A stretch of DNA of 64,000 nt. Origin: Actinoallomurus purpureus. Its GTDB lineage: Bacteria > Actinomycetota > Actinomycetes > Streptosporangiales > Streptosporangiaceae. The position numbers and the translations under genes were made by a program. The stretch spans positions 172,252 to 236,251 of the forward strand of contig NZ_JAMXMY010000015.1 in NCBI RefSeq assembly GCF_024055795.1, in the 5' to 3' direction. The notes below the pieces were generated by a model. That model was not told the DNA's origin. It saw nothing but the letters and a program-made list of their open reading frames with translations, and did no database searches. This document shows positions 63,389 through 64,000 of the stretch, piece after piece (position 1 is the stretch's first letter; every line of letters begins with the position of its first letter).

Positions 63389-63687
63389 CTATACCAGCGG
63401 ACCGGCGGCCTGGCCTTACTGGCGGACGCGATCGGCGGCGTGCGCGTATGCCTCCACGGGCCGGCCCGGGCTCCGGCACCGGAGCCATCCGCGGACTGCC
63501 CGAACATCTCCGGCCACCAGGCCCTGGACTATCTGCGCACCCACGATTCCGCACACCCCCGCCCAGGCCAGGCCGAACGCCAACGCAGGCTCGTCGCGGC
63601 AATGATCGTGAAGGCGATGCGATGGCCGAACTCGTCGCCTCGCTCATCACGGATCGCCCGGAACCCAAGACCTTGATCCCGGACTAA
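63389..63687 (+). pseudogene. LCP-family protein, 3' remnant
   Basis: One frame gives GGLALLADAIGGVRVC, GHQALDYLR and HPRPGQAERQRRLVAAMIVK, matching the LCP protein at 48848. After a deletion another frame gives MAELVASLITDRPEPKTLIP and the stop at 63687. The membrane anchor and the first half are missing. Confidence 0.88.
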
Positions 63688-63694
63688 CTAAACG

Positions 63695-64000
63695 TTAGCT
63701 CGATGCTGCGAACGCCACGTCGACCCAGTAGTTGGTGGACTGGAAGGCCCCCGTGGGGAACGTGTTCGTGGCGCCGTAGGCGTACACACCGTTCCCGCCA
63801 GAATCAGCGCTCGCCAGCGCGGTCAAAGGACTGTTGATGTACGCACTGGTGAAATACGGCCGCGTCACGGAATAATAACCCGACGACGTGAAATAAGACG
63901 CGACATACGTAGTATTCGCCGTCACCGCCACCGGGGTGGAGAAATTCACCTGCTGCCAGCCCGACGCCGACTCACCGGTGAAGGTCGCACTCGCCAGCAA
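63695..64000 (-). CDS. DUF4082-containing secreted protein (3' end only)
   Basis: The last 102 residues of a gene that continues beyond the right edge. GWQQVNFSTPVAVTANTTYV, SYFTSSGYYSV, GVYAYGATNTFPTGAF and YWVDVAF are the DUF4082 pattern, a beta-sandwich often found at the C-terminus of secreted carbohydrate-associated proteins in actinobacteria. It is convergent with the LCP remnant, 7 bp apart. Confidence 0.85.
   Translation of the reverse strand: MLASATFTGESASGWQQVNFSTPVAVTANTTYVASYFTSSGYYSVTRPYFTSAYINSPLTALASADSGGNGVYAYGATNTFPTGAFQSTNYWVDVAFAASS

Noticed and set aside
1..64000. tRNA, rRNA, CRISPR arrays and riboswitches
   Set aside because: No tRNA-like TpsiC/anticodon arrangement, no rRNA sequence, no regularly spaced repeats and no recognised riboswitch core was seen on either strand; short or divergent RNAs could be missed by eye.

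Overview
The window is high-GC DNA with actinobacterial gene content: a RamB-type regulator divergent from isocitrate lyase, glucosyl-3-phosphoglycerate synthase, an orphan MCE protein, an LCP-family protein and IS110, IS701 and IS66 remnants. A Streptosporangiales or Thermomonosporaceae-like actinomycete fits, but the genus cannot be fixed from the sequence alone.

Left edge (1-1.5 kb): the 3' end of a gene resembling the C-terminal domain of the cyanobactin protease PatG, a 65-codon ORF, and a PatA-like subtilase in which the catalytic Ser position is Cys. After about 1.1 kb without a gene comes a housekeeping block (2.7-9.6 kb): acyl-CoA dehydrogenase, MCE protein, gpgS, the RamB-like regulator and aceA.

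Island at aceA (9.6-16.7 kb): the last 358 bp of aceA recur at 16.7-17.1 kb. Between the two copies lies a scrapyard of truncated IS110, IS701, IS66 and Tn554-type genes, fragments of a flippase, an FkbM methyltransferase and a sugar formyltransferase, and two apparently intact polytopic membrane proteins. The flippase, FkbM and membrane-protein fragments are relatives of intact genes at 32.7-37.2 kb.

17.2-20.7 kb holds an M1 metallopeptidase, an alpha/beta hydrolase broken by a frameshift and a chimeric ABC-permease remnant.

Polysaccharide locus (20.7-63.7 kb): a Wzx/Wzy-type exopolysaccharide cluster. Its core operon (26.7-34.9 kb) runs priming sugar-1-phosphate transferase, two GT4 enzymes, Wzc-like kinase, Wzy-like polymerase, Wzx-like flippase and FkbM methyltransferase. 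Around it are asnB, a second flippase, a sulfotransferase, rmlA and rmlB, a DegT aminotransferase with a GNAT acyltransferase (a dTDP-4-amino-4,6-dideoxyhexose pathway), GtrA plus polyprenyl-phosphate GT2 pairs, an O-antigen ligase-like protein, an LCP protein, a Wzb-like phosphatase, further GT4 and GT2 enzymes, an SDR epimerase and a UDP-sugar dehydrogenase. RNase Z sits inside the cluster.

The right-hand part (56.5-63.7 kb) is a decayed second copy of the 41.5-49.8 kb module: GtrA, GT2, DegT, GNAT, GT4 and LCP all recur. Only GT2 and GNAT remain intact, and a formyltransferase, a WbqC-like protein and a second GtrA have been added. The window records repeated duplication, shuffling and decay of surface-polysaccharide genes. 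The last 300 bp are the 3' end of a DUF4082-type secreted protein gene.
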